A stretch of 64,000 nt of DNA, taken from Sphingobacterium sp. ML3W. Its GTDB lineage: Bacteria > Bacteroidota > Bacteroidia > Sphingobacteriales > Sphingobacteriaceae. How positions within the stretch are numbered: position 1 is the first letter of the stretch; every line of letters starts with the position of its first letter. The DNA lies in NCBI RefSeq assembly GCF_029542085.1, contig NZ_CP107036.1:6448001-6512000 (forward strand), written 5' to 3'. The notes under the pieces are model-generated. The model did no database searches and was not told where the DNA came from. It saw only the letters and a program-made list of their open reading frames with translations. The position numbers were made by a program, and so were the translations under genes. Shown piece by piece: positions 45,701 to 53,712 of this stretch.

Positions 45701-46746
45701 TCGAATTGGTTGCTGTATTGGTTAAAACCGCCGAAAAATGTTCCAAACCAGATGTTATCTTCACGGTCACGATAGAAATTCAAAACAGCATTGTCCGATA
45801 TGGCAAATGGATTGAGCAGATCTTTTTTGATGTGTTGGCTCTGACCTGTATGAATGTTATAGGTATATATTCCTGTCTCTGTTCCGATCCAGTATACCGA
45901 CTCTGTCTGTTGGATAATGCAATTTGCCTGGATGACTTTTTTTGGGTAATGGTTTGCAAATAAGTTTTTTAATGTTCCGTTTTTAAAATCAAACAGGTAG
46001 GCTGAATTGATGGTACCGACCATGAGCAGGGAGTCGTTGATGGCGTAGACGGTCTTTGTGTTGGCCAGTGCTTTCCGATTTGTTTTTTTGAGTGCAATTT
46101 GAACAAACTTACCTTCGTTGACCTGATACCGTTCTATCGTACTGTTAATATCTGTGGTCCACAGCCCGCCTTTTTTGCTACTGGTAATGGCCACTAGGGT
46201 ATTTTTGTTTTGATCAAAAGGAACGATCTCTGTCGTGTAAGGATTATAACGATAGAGTTTTCCCGTGGAAAGCAACCAGATAAAACCGGCATATTCATGT
46301 ATGGCATTTACCTCTCCAATCGGTATTCTATCGAAGGGCTGGAAGTTTTCTTTCACCGGATTGTAACAATAGGTCCCCCGTGTCGTTCCCACCCATAGTA
46401 TACCTTTGCTATCGGTCAGGATACTTAAAATAGACGAACTCCCGATGCTTGTAGGATCTGAAGCATTGTGCCTAAATATCTTAAATTGATTGCCATCAAA
46501 ACGATTAAGACCATTCCTTGTCCCTAGCCAAAGAAAGCCCTGGGTATCTTGTGTAATACACTTAACAGAACTATTGGAAAGACCATCGTGGGGTTGATAA
46601 TTTTTAAAATAGAACGATTGCGCCTGTAGGTTAGTCCATACAAGTAGGAGATAGAGGATAGGTATAAGGGTTATTACGCGCAAAATTGATAATGTATCTC
46701 TAAAAATAGTCAATAAAAAAGAAAAAAAAGAGTTTTGCTGATACAC
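42718..46746 (-). CDS. Hybrid two-component system regulator with beta-propeller sensor (HTCS)
   Basis: A 1342-residue one-protein sensor-regulator. It has an N-terminal signal or anchor segment (about 16-43), two seven-bladed Reg_prop propellers (about 45-700, repeats such as DTQGFLWLGTRNGLNRFDG), a YYY immunoglobulin-like domain (about 705-785) and a transmembrane helix (about 785-810). HisKA with H845 in NLAHEIRTPLTLI, HATPase (GTGIGLPLSRSLVELHQG), a receiver with D1140 in LTDIMMPIMDG and a C-terminal AraC helix-turn-helix follow. Such proteins bind a specific oligosaccharide in the periplasm and activate the adjacent SusC/D genes. It is divergent from SusC 4, its likely target. The ligand cannot be read from the sequence. 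Confidence 0.95.
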   Translation of the reverse strand: MYQQNSFFSFLLTIFRDTLSILRVITLIPILYLLLVWTNLQAQSFYFKNYQPHDGLSNSSVKCITQDTQGFLWLGTRNGLNRFDGNQFKIFRHNASDPTSIGSSSILSILTDSKGILWVGTTRGTYCYNPVKENFQPFDRIPIGEVNAIHEYAGFIWLLSTGKLYRYNPYTTEIVPFDQNKNTLVAITSSKKGGLWTTDINSTIERYQVNEGKFVQIALKKTNRKALANTKTVYAINDSLLMVGTINSAYLFDFKNGTLKNLFANHYPKKVIQANCIIQQTESVYWIGTETGIYTYNIHTGQSQHIKKDLLNPFAISDNAVLNFYRDREDNIWFGTFFGGFNQYSNQFDNFKKYLYGFGKSALSGNIVHDIKKDSYGNFWIGTEDGGLNKIDGQTQQIQHFVANGKKGSIAHNNVHGLATIGDELWVGSTTHGLDILNVKTGKLKKHYDRIGSGPLQSSFAVCIFKSRDNSMFVGTDRALYGYNKHSDSFDVLPIKAWIQGIYEDEYGILWVNTYGSGVYQYNRGTGEIQHLSSEQGKRNTLVNNYVNGLFEDSKKNLWFCTESGLSKYRRDGHFTNYLTESGLPSNQVFKVLEDDNNSIWISTGGGLVRLDGNLPHMVIYTSRDGLPADQFNYNSAFKDKDGTLYFGTIKGMVSFNPTKSIKNSFIPPIFISDIQINNESIPVRENGILKQSISLSKEIQLSYNSSNISFNIAALSFVSPKSNAYRYIMEGYDKGWTDITGNQKIYYNKLPPGTYTFRFKGANNNGIWNPTEKELRIVVSPPWWLSSWAYFAYFFAVSTIVLLILRYYFLLIKANNAQKMDNYERKKEQEVYNLKLEFFTNLAHEIRTPLTLIKMPLEKIIRTRQFTDSETASDLALMEKNTSRLIRLTNQLLDFRKAETNNMSLIFTKTDINSLLSDVFNDLNSLAKEKLLHYDLSLPRITLTAFVDEEALRKILTNLIHNGIKYADNHVHIKLLPFNSDDIMFNIEFRNDGEIIPFDKREKIFEPFYRLNESDKDTGTGIGLPLSRSLVELHQGSLSLVYTEEQRNIFLLSLPIFQEQSLDIKPFLEENYKTEERGMYAKEEETTEKPVILIVEDNKEILAYLNKELKINYTILRANNGAEALEILDRDNVQLVLTDIMMPIMDGIALCKRIKTDILYSHIPVIFLTAKNALDAKIQGLKIGADAYIEKPFSMEFLMVQLRNILNNRKIIKNYFTNSPSTHLAEINVSAPDKDFISLLNTIIYDNISDIDLNVEELAKLMNMSRPTLYRKIKGLSDLTPNELINISRLKKAAELLTQKEYNITQISTMVGYTVQSNFSRDFHKHYGMPPSTYIVEHSKQ

Positions 46747-47127
46747 TGTGATATAAAATTGAGACGCTATGATTGGGGTTGCAATAAAGATTTTCTCATT
46801 TTTATGGAACGATAATAACCAAATATAAACGTATGTCTTGCCCTAAAATTATGACAGTGAAAACCTGTAATCTTATTTTTCAGCGAGTTTCTTCTCAATG
46901 TTTAGCGTTGACGATGCTATATTTCAATGTCTTAACTTTTTGCATTGTTTCTAATTTGGTTTCTCTCGAAGTATGTTGTTTTAAGAAGGTCAGTTGTCGC
47001 TATTTGACGGGTGCCTAATGAAGCACGACTATTTTTGATTGCGATAGATTTTGAAATCACTTAACATTATTTGAACAGGACAAAGTTCAAGATAATATAA
47101 TCAATTAAACCACCAATTTAGAAGCGT
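46747..47127. other. 381 bp divergent region between HTCS and SusC 4
   Basis: No convincing gene, hairpin or terminator is seen. A 61-codon frame at 46833-47018 has no recognisable family and starts close to the HTCS gene, so it is not called. The region should hold both promoters and the HTCS binding site, but no clear repeat or -33/-7 pair was found. Confidence 0.5.
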
Positions 47128-50112
47128 ATGAAAAACAAACTACTTGCGCAATGTGTAATGATGCCAGCATTACTGCTTACAACCTTTATTGCGGTAGCCC
47201 AGACCAGGGTGCTGAAAGGAAAGGTCGTGGATGAAACCCAAAGTCCCTTGACTGGTGCTACCATTAAAGTAAAAGGGAGTACTACAGCAACAACCACCGA
47301 TGCTGACGGTGGATTTTCAATAAATATCAGTAATGATGCGAAATCACTTGAGGTATCTTATATTGGCTACGCAACCAAGGAAGTGCCAATTGCAGGCAAC
47401 GATATGACCATTGCACTTGAACCGGGCTCCAATCAGGGGTTGGATGAAGTGGTTGTCATTGGTTATGGTACTGCTCGCAAAAGAGATCTGACGGGATCTA
47501 TGGTAACAATTGGTGCCAAGAATTTTAATAAAGGTATAATGACGAGCCCTGATCAATTGATCCAGGGAAAAACTCCTGGTGTAATGGTTATTAACAACAC
47601 GGGGCAGCCTGGTGGATCAACCACAGTACGTATCCGTGGTAACTCGTCGATCCGGGCGAGCAATAATCCGCTATTTGTACTTGATGGAGTGCCAATGTCA
47701 GGTAATTCACCATTACCCGAGGGCAGAGGGGGATTTTCCTCGGATAGAGGGAACCCATTGACCTATCTGAATCCAGGTGATATTGCAAGCATGGATATCT
47801 TGAAAGATGCTTCCGCTACAGCAATCTATGGGTCACGTGGAGCAAATGGAGTTGTTATCATCACAACGAAAAAAGGAAAAGTCGGACCGCCGGAAATTTC
47901 TGTCGGTGCATCAGCGGGGGTATCTACGATGCGTGAATATCCAGATGTGCTAAATGCGTCGCGATTTAGGGAAGCATTGAATTATTATACGCCTTCTGAA
48001 GTAGCAAATTCTGACTTTGGCGGTAATGAAGATGCTTTTAAAGCAATTACAAGAAAAGCAATTACTCAAAATTACTATGCAGATGTAGCCGGGGGTACTG
48101 AGCACGGGAAATATCGCTTATCTGGTGGATATTTAAACCAAAATGGTATTATCCGTGGATCCCAATTGAAGAAATATACAGCAAATTTTAGCGGTAACTT
48201 TCGTTTTTTGGAAAACAAAAGATTAGGACTTGACTTCGCTGTGTTTTTAACTCAAATGGATAACAAATATGCGCCAATCAATGCAACCGTGGGGTCAGAA
48301 GGAAATGTAATCTCCCAGGCGCTACAATGGAATCCAACAAGACCATTGCGCGATGATAAAGGCAATTTAACCTTTGTTAGTTCAACCACGCGTAATCCAT
48401 TGACCAGTATTGAAGCGTTCAAGGACGTTGCAACGACAAACACCATGGTGGTCAATTTGGCACCTTACTATAAAATTACGGATGATTTAGAATACCGATT
48501 TATCTATAGTGCCATGCGACAAACCGGTAACCGTGAAGGTATGTATAGAGCCGGACTAATTGATCCATCGGCAGTGAATAATGAGCAAGCATTTATCTCT
48601 AATAATGGCGAGACAAATTTGCAGATGACACATATGCTTTCTTACAACAAACAAATCAACGACGATTGGAGTGTAAACGCTGTTGCTGGTTATGAGTATT
48701 TGGATTATAACTACAACAACAACATCTCATTCGGTGGCGGATTTAAGTATATGGGATTAGATTACTTTGATTATTTGCAATACTCGACAGTTTCAACCCG
48801 AGAAATAGCTTCTTACAGAAGTCCGACAAATCAATTGCAGTCATTTTTCTTACGTGGTGGATTTAATTATTTGGATCGCTATTTATTTACAGCGACAGCG
48901 CGAAGAGATGGGTCAACTAAATTTGGTGCTAACAACAAATATGCAATGTTCCCATCCCTTGCGATCGCTTGGAATGTGGCGCAGGAAGAGTTTTTGAAAT
49001 CCAGCGGAATTTTTGATCAGTTGAAAGTTAGAATAGGATGGGGAAAAACAGGGAATCAAGAATTTCCTTCGGGTGCCTCCTTGAATAGATTTACGTTCGG
49101 CAATCAAAGTGTAGGTAGAGCCAACTTTCAAAATAGAGACCTAAAATGGGAAACCTCCACAACACTCAATGCTGGTATTGATTTCTCTGTATTAAAAGGA
49201 CGTTTGTACGGTTCAATAGACTATTTCAATAAGAAAACTACGGATGCTTTATTTGAACAGACATTAGCACAGGATGGCCCTGCTGGACGTATCTGGGTAA
49301 ATTTGGATGGTGAAATTGTCAATAAAGGGGTAGAGATTGCATTGACTGGTACAATTGTGAAAAATGATAACTGGACTTGGGATTTGACCGGTAACGCTAC
49401 ATTCCTAAAAAATAGTGTGAGCGGTTTGGTTGGTTATTATGAAACTGGTGCATTGAGAGGACAAGGTTTCTCAGGTGTATTGGGACAGCGCATGGTCAAT
49501 GGTCAACCATTAAATGTATGGTATTTGGCCGATTATCAAGGTATTGATCCGCAGACAGGGACAAGTATGTATCGTGGTCATGACGGAAGCATCAATACAA
49601 CGAATGATCCCGCAAGTAACAAATTCTACATGAATAGTCCTAATCCTACTACTTTGCTAGGTATTTCGACCAATGTTAGCTATAAGCAATTTTCTTTGGC
49701 GGCCAATATGAATGGTGCACTTGGGCATTACCTATTCAATAACACTGCCGCGACAACTTTAGGCATCAGTAATTTGTCTTCCCGCAATATTGGCTCAGCT
49801 TTCTTTGATACATCTGTTAAAGAATCCACATCGAATTCAGCGTCAGCCTCAACACGTTATCTGGAAAAAGGAGATTATTTAAAAATGGCTAATTTGACAT
49901 TGAGCTATAAGGTGGGCAATGTAGGGAAAACACTTAAAAATTTAAATGTTTCCCTCACCGGACAAAACCTCTTTATCATAACTAAATATACAGGCTTCGA
50001 TCCGGAGGTTAACACCGACGGTTCCAGTAATGGTATCCCATCATTGGGTATTGAGTATTTGCCTTATCCTCCAGCCAGAAATATTCTATTGGGGGTGAAC
50101 TTCTCACTATAA
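47128..50112 (+). CDS. SusC-family TonB-dependent transporter (pair 4)
   Basis: A 994-residue outer membrane receptor. Signal peptide about 1-24 (TFIAVAQ), regulatory-like domain about 27-100, LDEVVVIGYGTARKRDLTGS beginning near residue 105, plug to about 250 (ATAIYGSRGANGVVIITTKK), then the barrel. It ends LGVNFSL, with Leu rather than the usual aromatic last residue, which is a small departure from the barrel-insertion signal. It is divergent from the HTCS gene and followed 42 bp later by SusD 4. No enzyme is in the unit, so the substrate is unknown. Confidence 0.95.
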   Translation: MKNKLLAQCVMMPALLLTTFIAVAQTRVLKGKVVDETQSPLTGATIKVKGSTTATTTDADGGFSINISNDAKSLEVSYIGYATKEVPIAGNDMTIALEPGSNQGLDEVVVIGYGTARKRDLTGSMVTIGAKNFNKGIMTSPDQLIQGKTPGVMVINNTGQPGGSTTVRIRGNSSIRASNNPLFVLDGVPMSGNSPLPEGRGGFSSDRGNPLTYLNPGDIASMDILKDASATAIYGSRGANGVVIITTKKGKVGPPEISVGASAGVSTMREYPDVLNASRFREALNYYTPSEVANSDFGGNEDAFKAITRKAITQNYYADVAGGTEHGKYRLSGGYLNQNGIIRGSQLKKYTANFSGNFRFLENKRLGLDFAVFLTQMDNKYAPINATVGSEGNVISQALQWNPTRPLRDDKGNLTFVSSTTRNPLTSIEAFKDVATTNTMVVNLAPYYKITDDLEYRFIYSAMRQTGNREGMYRAGLIDPSAVNNEQAFISNNGETNLQMTHMLSYNKQINDDWSVNAVAGYEYLDYNYNNNISFGGGFKYMGLDYFDYLQYSTVSTREIASYRSPTNQLQSFFLRGGFNYLDRYLFTATARRDGSTKFGANNKYAMFPSLAIAWNVAQEEFLKSSGIFDQLKVRIGWGKTGNQEFPSGASLNRFTFGNQSVGRANFQNRDLKWETSTTLNAGIDFSVLKGRLYGSIDYFNKKTTDALFEQTLAQDGPAGRIWVNLDGEIVNKGVEIALTGTIVKNDNWTWDLTGNATFLKNSVSGLVGYYETGALRGQGFSGVLGQRMVNGQPLNVWYLADYQGIDPQTGTSMYRGHDGSINTTNDPASNKFYMNSPNPTTLLGISTNVSYKQFSLAANMNGALGHYLFNNTAATTLGISNLSSRNIGSAFFDTSVKESTSNSASASTRYLEKGDYLKMANLTLSYKVGNVGKTLKNLNVSLTGQNLFIITKYTGFDPEVNTDGSSNGIPSLGIEYLPYPPARNILLGVNFSL

Positions 50113-50154
50113 GTATATTGTTAAATGTCATTGGATAACAAAAATATAAGACAG

Positions 50155-51726
50155 ATGAAATTAAGAACTTTATTATATATCGGAATAATCGGTTCAGTTG
50201 TTACAAGTACGTTCTCTTGTACAAAACTGAAGGAAGAATTTAGAGGCGAACTGGAGGAGGGGACATCGGCTATAGATCCGGGGGCGCTCTTAGTGACAGC
50301 TTATAATTCTTTGAATACGCCTTATCAGCAGGAGCAGCGTTGGGTGATGCAGGAAATATCAACGGATGCGGCGATGGCCCCTACGCGTGGTGGCGATTGG
50401 GATGATAACGGAATGCACCGGGCAATTCATCTTCATACCTGGAATGCAGATAATGGTTATATGAATAATACCTTTGTCAGTTTAGGTACTGCAGTTTACA
50501 ACGCCGGTGTTGTCGTACGTAGCAATCCAAATGCACAGCAGGCCGCAGAAGCAAGATTTATCCGCGCTTTGGCCATGTTTGATCTCTTGGATCTCTATGG
50601 AGTAGTGCCTTTACGACAGGGCCCCTCATTAGAAGATTTTAAAATAGCGCCAGATGTATTACAGCCGCAGGCAGCCATTGATTTTATGGTAAAAGAACTC
50701 AACGAGATCTTAAATAGTTTGCCCGCAAATGGGCCGAGGGCAGCTTATGTAGCGAATAGGAATGCCGCAAGAACATTATTGATGAAAATCTACTTGAATA
50801 AGGGCGCATTTTTAACTAGGCAAACACCAACTTTTGCGGCAGAGGACATGAATAAAGTGGTTACTTTAGCAAAAGAAATCACCGCAAGTGGAGCGTATAC
50901 TGTATCTGCAAAAGGAAAGTATTTTGATAATTTTGCCCCGGATAATGACGAAAAATCAACCGAGAATATCTATACTTTATTCAATAAAAATGGAGAACGA
51001 GGCGGTAACGTGGATCGCACCTGGAATACAGTTGCCCATTATAATCTGAATCCAGGGGGATGGAATGGCTGGTGTACACTCTCGGATTACTATGATAAAT
51101 TTGGGGCGGCAGATGAGCGTAGAGGTATTTACTATGACTATCCAGCAGATACTACCTCAAATAGAACCAAGAAATTCCAACGTCAGAATGTAGGCTTTTT
51201 TGCCGGACAGCAATATAATTGGAGTACCAATAAGCCACTAATGGCTCGGAACCCTTCGACAGCACCGTTATCATTCACACGTGAAGTAACAATCAGGACT
51301 TCCGGGGCTACATTGGAAACCGCAGGTATCCGCCCAATGAAGTATGCATTTGACTATGCGGTGACTGGACAACGGAATAACGATTGGGTTGTGTTTCGTT
51401 ACTCTGATGTGCTATTAATGCAAGCAGAGGCTGTATTGAGAGGCGGGACAGGTTCTGCTTCAGAAGCTCTGGATTTAGTCAATAAAATTCGTACCAATCG
51501 TGGCGTTACGAACTTCACGTCCTTGACGCTCGACAACCTATTAGATGAGCGTGCTCGTGAATTGTATTGGGAAGGTTGGCGGAGACAAGATCTGATCCGA
51601 TTCGGTAAATACTTATTAGCATGGCAAGAAAAGGCGGCGGATCCAGATCCAAAAACCTTGATTTATCCAATTCCTAGCCAACAACTTGCGGTAAACCCGA
51701 ACCTGAAACAAAATCCAGGTTATTAA
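50155..51726 (+). CDS. SusD-family surface glycan-binding lipoprotein (pair 4)
   Basis: A 523-residue lipoprotein. The ATG at 50155 (MKLRTLLYIGIIGSVVTSTF, then SC with lipidated Cys22) is chosen over an in-frame ATG at 50125, which adds ten polar residues before the signal peptide. SusD features include QQAAEARFIRALAMFDLLDL, RYSDVLLMQAEAVLRGGTGS, LDERARELYWEGWRRQDLIR and LIYPIPSQQLAVNPNLKQNP. It pairs with SusC 4. The GGTGSASEALDLVNKIRTNR motif resembles that of SusD 3, suggesting a shared subfamily, but no linked enzyme shows the ligand. Confidence 0.95.
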   Translation: MKLRTLLYIGIIGSVVTSTFSCTKLKEEFRGELEEGTSAIDPGALLVTAYNSLNTPYQQEQRWVMQEISTDAAMAPTRGGDWDDNGMHRAIHLHTWNADNGYMNNTFVSLGTAVYNAGVVVRSNPNAQQAAEARFIRALAMFDLLDLYGVVPLRQGPSLEDFKIAPDVLQPQAAIDFMVKELNEILNSLPANGPRAAYVANRNAARTLLMKIYLNKGAFLTRQTPTFAAEDMNKVVTLAKEITASGAYTVSAKGKYFDNFAPDNDEKSTENIYTLFNKNGERGGNVDRTWNTVAHYNLNPGGWNGWCTLSDYYDKFGAADERRGIYYDYPADTTSNRTKKFQRQNVGFFAGQQYNWSTNKPLMARNPSTAPLSFTREVTIRTSGATLETAGIRPMKYAFDYAVTGQRNNDWVVFRYSDVLLMQAEAVLRGGTGSASEALDLVNKIRTNRGVTNFTSLTLDNLLDERARELYWEGWRRQDLIRFGKYLLAWQEKAADPDPKTLIYPIPSQQLAVNPNLKQNPGY

Positions 51727-51788
51727 TATGCAAAAGCTACAGTTGCTCCCTAGGAGGAGGCCTGTAGATTGCTAATTTTTTATTAAAG

Positions 51789-51833
51789 GTATTTAAACTA
51801 TCGCGATTACTGTGGTAGTTTAAATACTTTTTT
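51789..51833 (+). terminator. Terminator after SusD 4
   Basis: GTATTTAAACTA (51789-51800) and TAGTTTAAATAC (51816-51827) form a perfect 12 bp stem with a 15 nt loop, followed by a T run. Confidence 0.85.
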
Positions 51834-51929
51834 GTTTGGGCAAATTAGCGATTTTCTGAGGCTGCGAGCTGTATATCTTTCAAAATTCCCTGATATTACC
51901 TATTGAACCTGAAAATATTATCTTGTTTT

Positions 51930-51958
51930 TTTGATAAAAAATAGTCACTTTAGTTGTG
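51930..51958 (+). promoter_or_regulatory. Possible promoter of the ECF sigma operon
   Basis: TTTG at 51930-51933 and TAGTTGTG at 51951-51958 are 17 nt apart. The -7 element has one mismatch to TAnnTTTG, and the spacing is slightly short. Confidence 0.25.
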
Positions 51959-52081
51959 GATAACTAGCCAAAGAGGATTGGTTATTTGACGGTTAAAACT
52001 TAGAAACTTTCAAATAGCTTATTCCATTACAAGATTTCATTGGAAAGATTGTATGGAAATACGACCATCTAAATGTAGAAT

Positions 52082-52609
52082 ATGATTAATGACATCCTAC
52101 AGCGCGCACCGACTGACGAAAAAGAATTTTTTCTAGTCTATCGTTATTGGTATAGGAAATTATATTATTTTTTATACCACAAAACGCAGTGTTCGGATCT
52201 CGCTGAAGATGTTGTTCAACAAACGTTTCTGATCGTTTGGGAACGTAAAAATGGGGCAGATCAGCGGGTGCTATTCAGTACACAGCTTTTTCAAATTGCG
52301 CGTACCAAGTTGATCGACGAACTTCGCAGACGGGCCTTAAACCGAAAATACGTAGATTTTGAGAAACCTTTTGTGCTGAGCCAGTATGAAGATATGGAAA
52401 GACGGATCGCCTACAAAGATGAGTTGGAATATGTCAAAGGGCTGATTGCGCAAATGCCCTTTATGAGGCAGCAGGTCTTTTATCTACATAAGTTTGAAGA
52501 GTTGAGTTACAAAGAAATTGCTGTCAAATTATCCATTTCGCCTAAGACCGTAGAGAACCACATCAGCATCGGTTTAAAATTCATTAAAAAATTTTTCAAA
52601 TTGCTTTAG
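52082..52609 (+). CDS. ECF-family RNA polymerase sigma factor
   Basis: A 175-residue sigma-70 family factor with only regions 2 and 4. Region 2 includes YRYWYRKLYYFLYHKTQCSD and LAEDVVQQTFLIVWERKNGA. Region 4 has MPFMRQQVFYLHKFEELSYK followed by EIAVKLSISPKTVENHISIG, the DNA-binding helix-turn-helix. It belongs to the Bacteroidota FecI-like group that works with FecR and a TonB-dependent transporter. FecR follows 64 bp later. It would redirect RNA polymerase to its locus when the surface receptor meets its glycan. Target promoter sequences are not identifiable from one locus. Confidence 0.92.
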   Translation: MINDILQRAPTDEKEFFLVYRYWYRKLYYFLYHKTQCSDLAEDVVQQTFLIVWERKNGADQRVLFSTQLFQIARTKLIDELRRRALNRKYVDFEKPFVLSQYEDMERRIAYKDELEYVKGLIAQMPFMRQQVFYLHKFEELSYKEIAVKLSISPKTVENHISIGLKFIKKFFKLL

Positions 52610-52673
52610 GGGATAAGGTAACCTTTATTCGTATAACAGTTAAATACCTGCTCACAACTGGGTAGCAACTGTT

Positions 52674-53708
52674 ATGAATCGTAAGCAATTATTAAATAAA
52701 TTCCTGGCAAATCAATGCTCAGCGGAAGAGGCTAAACTTGTCTTCTCTTGGCTTAATGAGAACCCGAAATTATTGGATGATCTGATCTCGGAGGATGATT
52801 GGATGTCCTATATTGCACAGGAGAAAAATGTTAAGCGTAGGAACGGCAATATCTCCAAGATATTTACTGTTTTTGTCGTCTTTGGCTTGCTGTTTTTTTG
52901 CTCAAATCTGTTTGAGGAACAGCATGCTCAAATTGCACAAGACATCATCAGGAAGACCTATTATAATCCCTTATCTCGGCCCAAAGAAATCATTACGGAC
53001 GATGAATCTCATCTTATTCTTGCACCGGGGGCATTGGTGCAGGTCAGAATAAAATCAAATCTTGATTTCAGATATGTAAAGGTCTTGGAGGGAAAAGTTC
53101 AATTTGAAGTAGCAAAGGATCCATCTAAGCCTTTTATTGTGGAGAGTGACCAATTGACAACAACTGCACTCGGAACACAATTTATTGTAAACTACACAAG
53201 TCGCTCTAAAGACGTTCTTGTACAGTTGCTGGAAGGGAAGGTACGGGTGGCACATATCATGCAAAGTGCGGAACATGTAAAAATCCTGAAACCTGGACAG
53301 CAAATTCACTTCTCAGCAGCTTCGCAAATGGTTCTTTCCGACTTCGGAAACACGAGTAAAGGAGCTGACCGTGTAGTTAATTTCTTACCACGGCTTATAG
53401 GTACAGCGAAAGAAAAAGAATATAGTTACCCAATGACGATTCATCAATCGACAAACTGGTTGGAAATGGAGGAAACTTCCCTGTCCGAAATTATCCAATA
53501 TATTAATCATGAACTAGATATGCCTGTATCGTATGATTCTTTGCTGGTCAGGAATTATCGTTTAAAAGGACGTTTCCGAAGGAATGCGGCTATGAATTTA
53601 CAGGATAAAACACAATTGGCTGAGTCCATTCTACAATTGATTGTTGAAGTAAATCCTTTTAAGTTGGAAAAACAACAGAACACATATATACTCAAACCTA
53701 AAAAATAG
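52674..53708 (+). CDS. FecR-type anti-sigma factor
   Basis: A 344-residue inner membrane protein. It has a short N-terminal cytoplasmic sigma-binding segment (about 1-60), one transmembrane helix (about 62-80, IFTVFVVFGLLFFCSNLF), the FecR periplasmic domain (about 100-215, VLEGKVQFEVAKDPSKPFIV and TTALGTQFIVNY) and a C-terminal DUF4974 domain (about 260-340, TSLSEIIQYINHELDMPVSY). It would hold the sigma factor and release it on a signal from the periplasm. The next gene, SusC 5, starts 4 bp after its stop codon, so the two are translated together. Confidence 0.92.
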   Translation: MNRKQLLNKFLANQCSAEEAKLVFSWLNENPKLLDDLISEDDWMSYIAQEKNVKRRNGNISKIFTVFVVFGLLFFCSNLFEEQHAQIAQDIIRKTYYNPLSRPKEIITDDESHLILAPGALVQVRIKSNLDFRYVKVLEGKVQFEVAKDPSKPFIVESDQLTTTALGTQFIVNYTSRSKDVLVQLLEGKVRVAHIMQSAEHVKILKPGQQIHFSAASQMVLSDFGNTSKGADRVVNFLPRLIGTAKEKEYSYPMTIHQSTNWLEMEETSLSEIIQYINHELDMPVSYDSLLVRNYRLKGRFRRNAAMNLQDKTQLAESILQLIVEVNPFKLEKQQNTYILKPKK

Positions 53709-53712
53709 AATT

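Larger units (their letters stand above)
51727..52081. other. 355 bp intergenic region before the ECF sigma gene
   Basis: It holds the SusD 4 terminator (51789-51833) and a possible promoter (51930-51958). No gene is seen. The leader from the possible promoter to the sigma gene start is over 100 nt and has no obvious strong hairpin. Confidence 0.5.

Noticed and set aside
46833..47018. 61-codon frame between HTCS and SusC 4
   Set aside because: No family, no linked partner, and it occupies the region expected to hold the divergent promoters.
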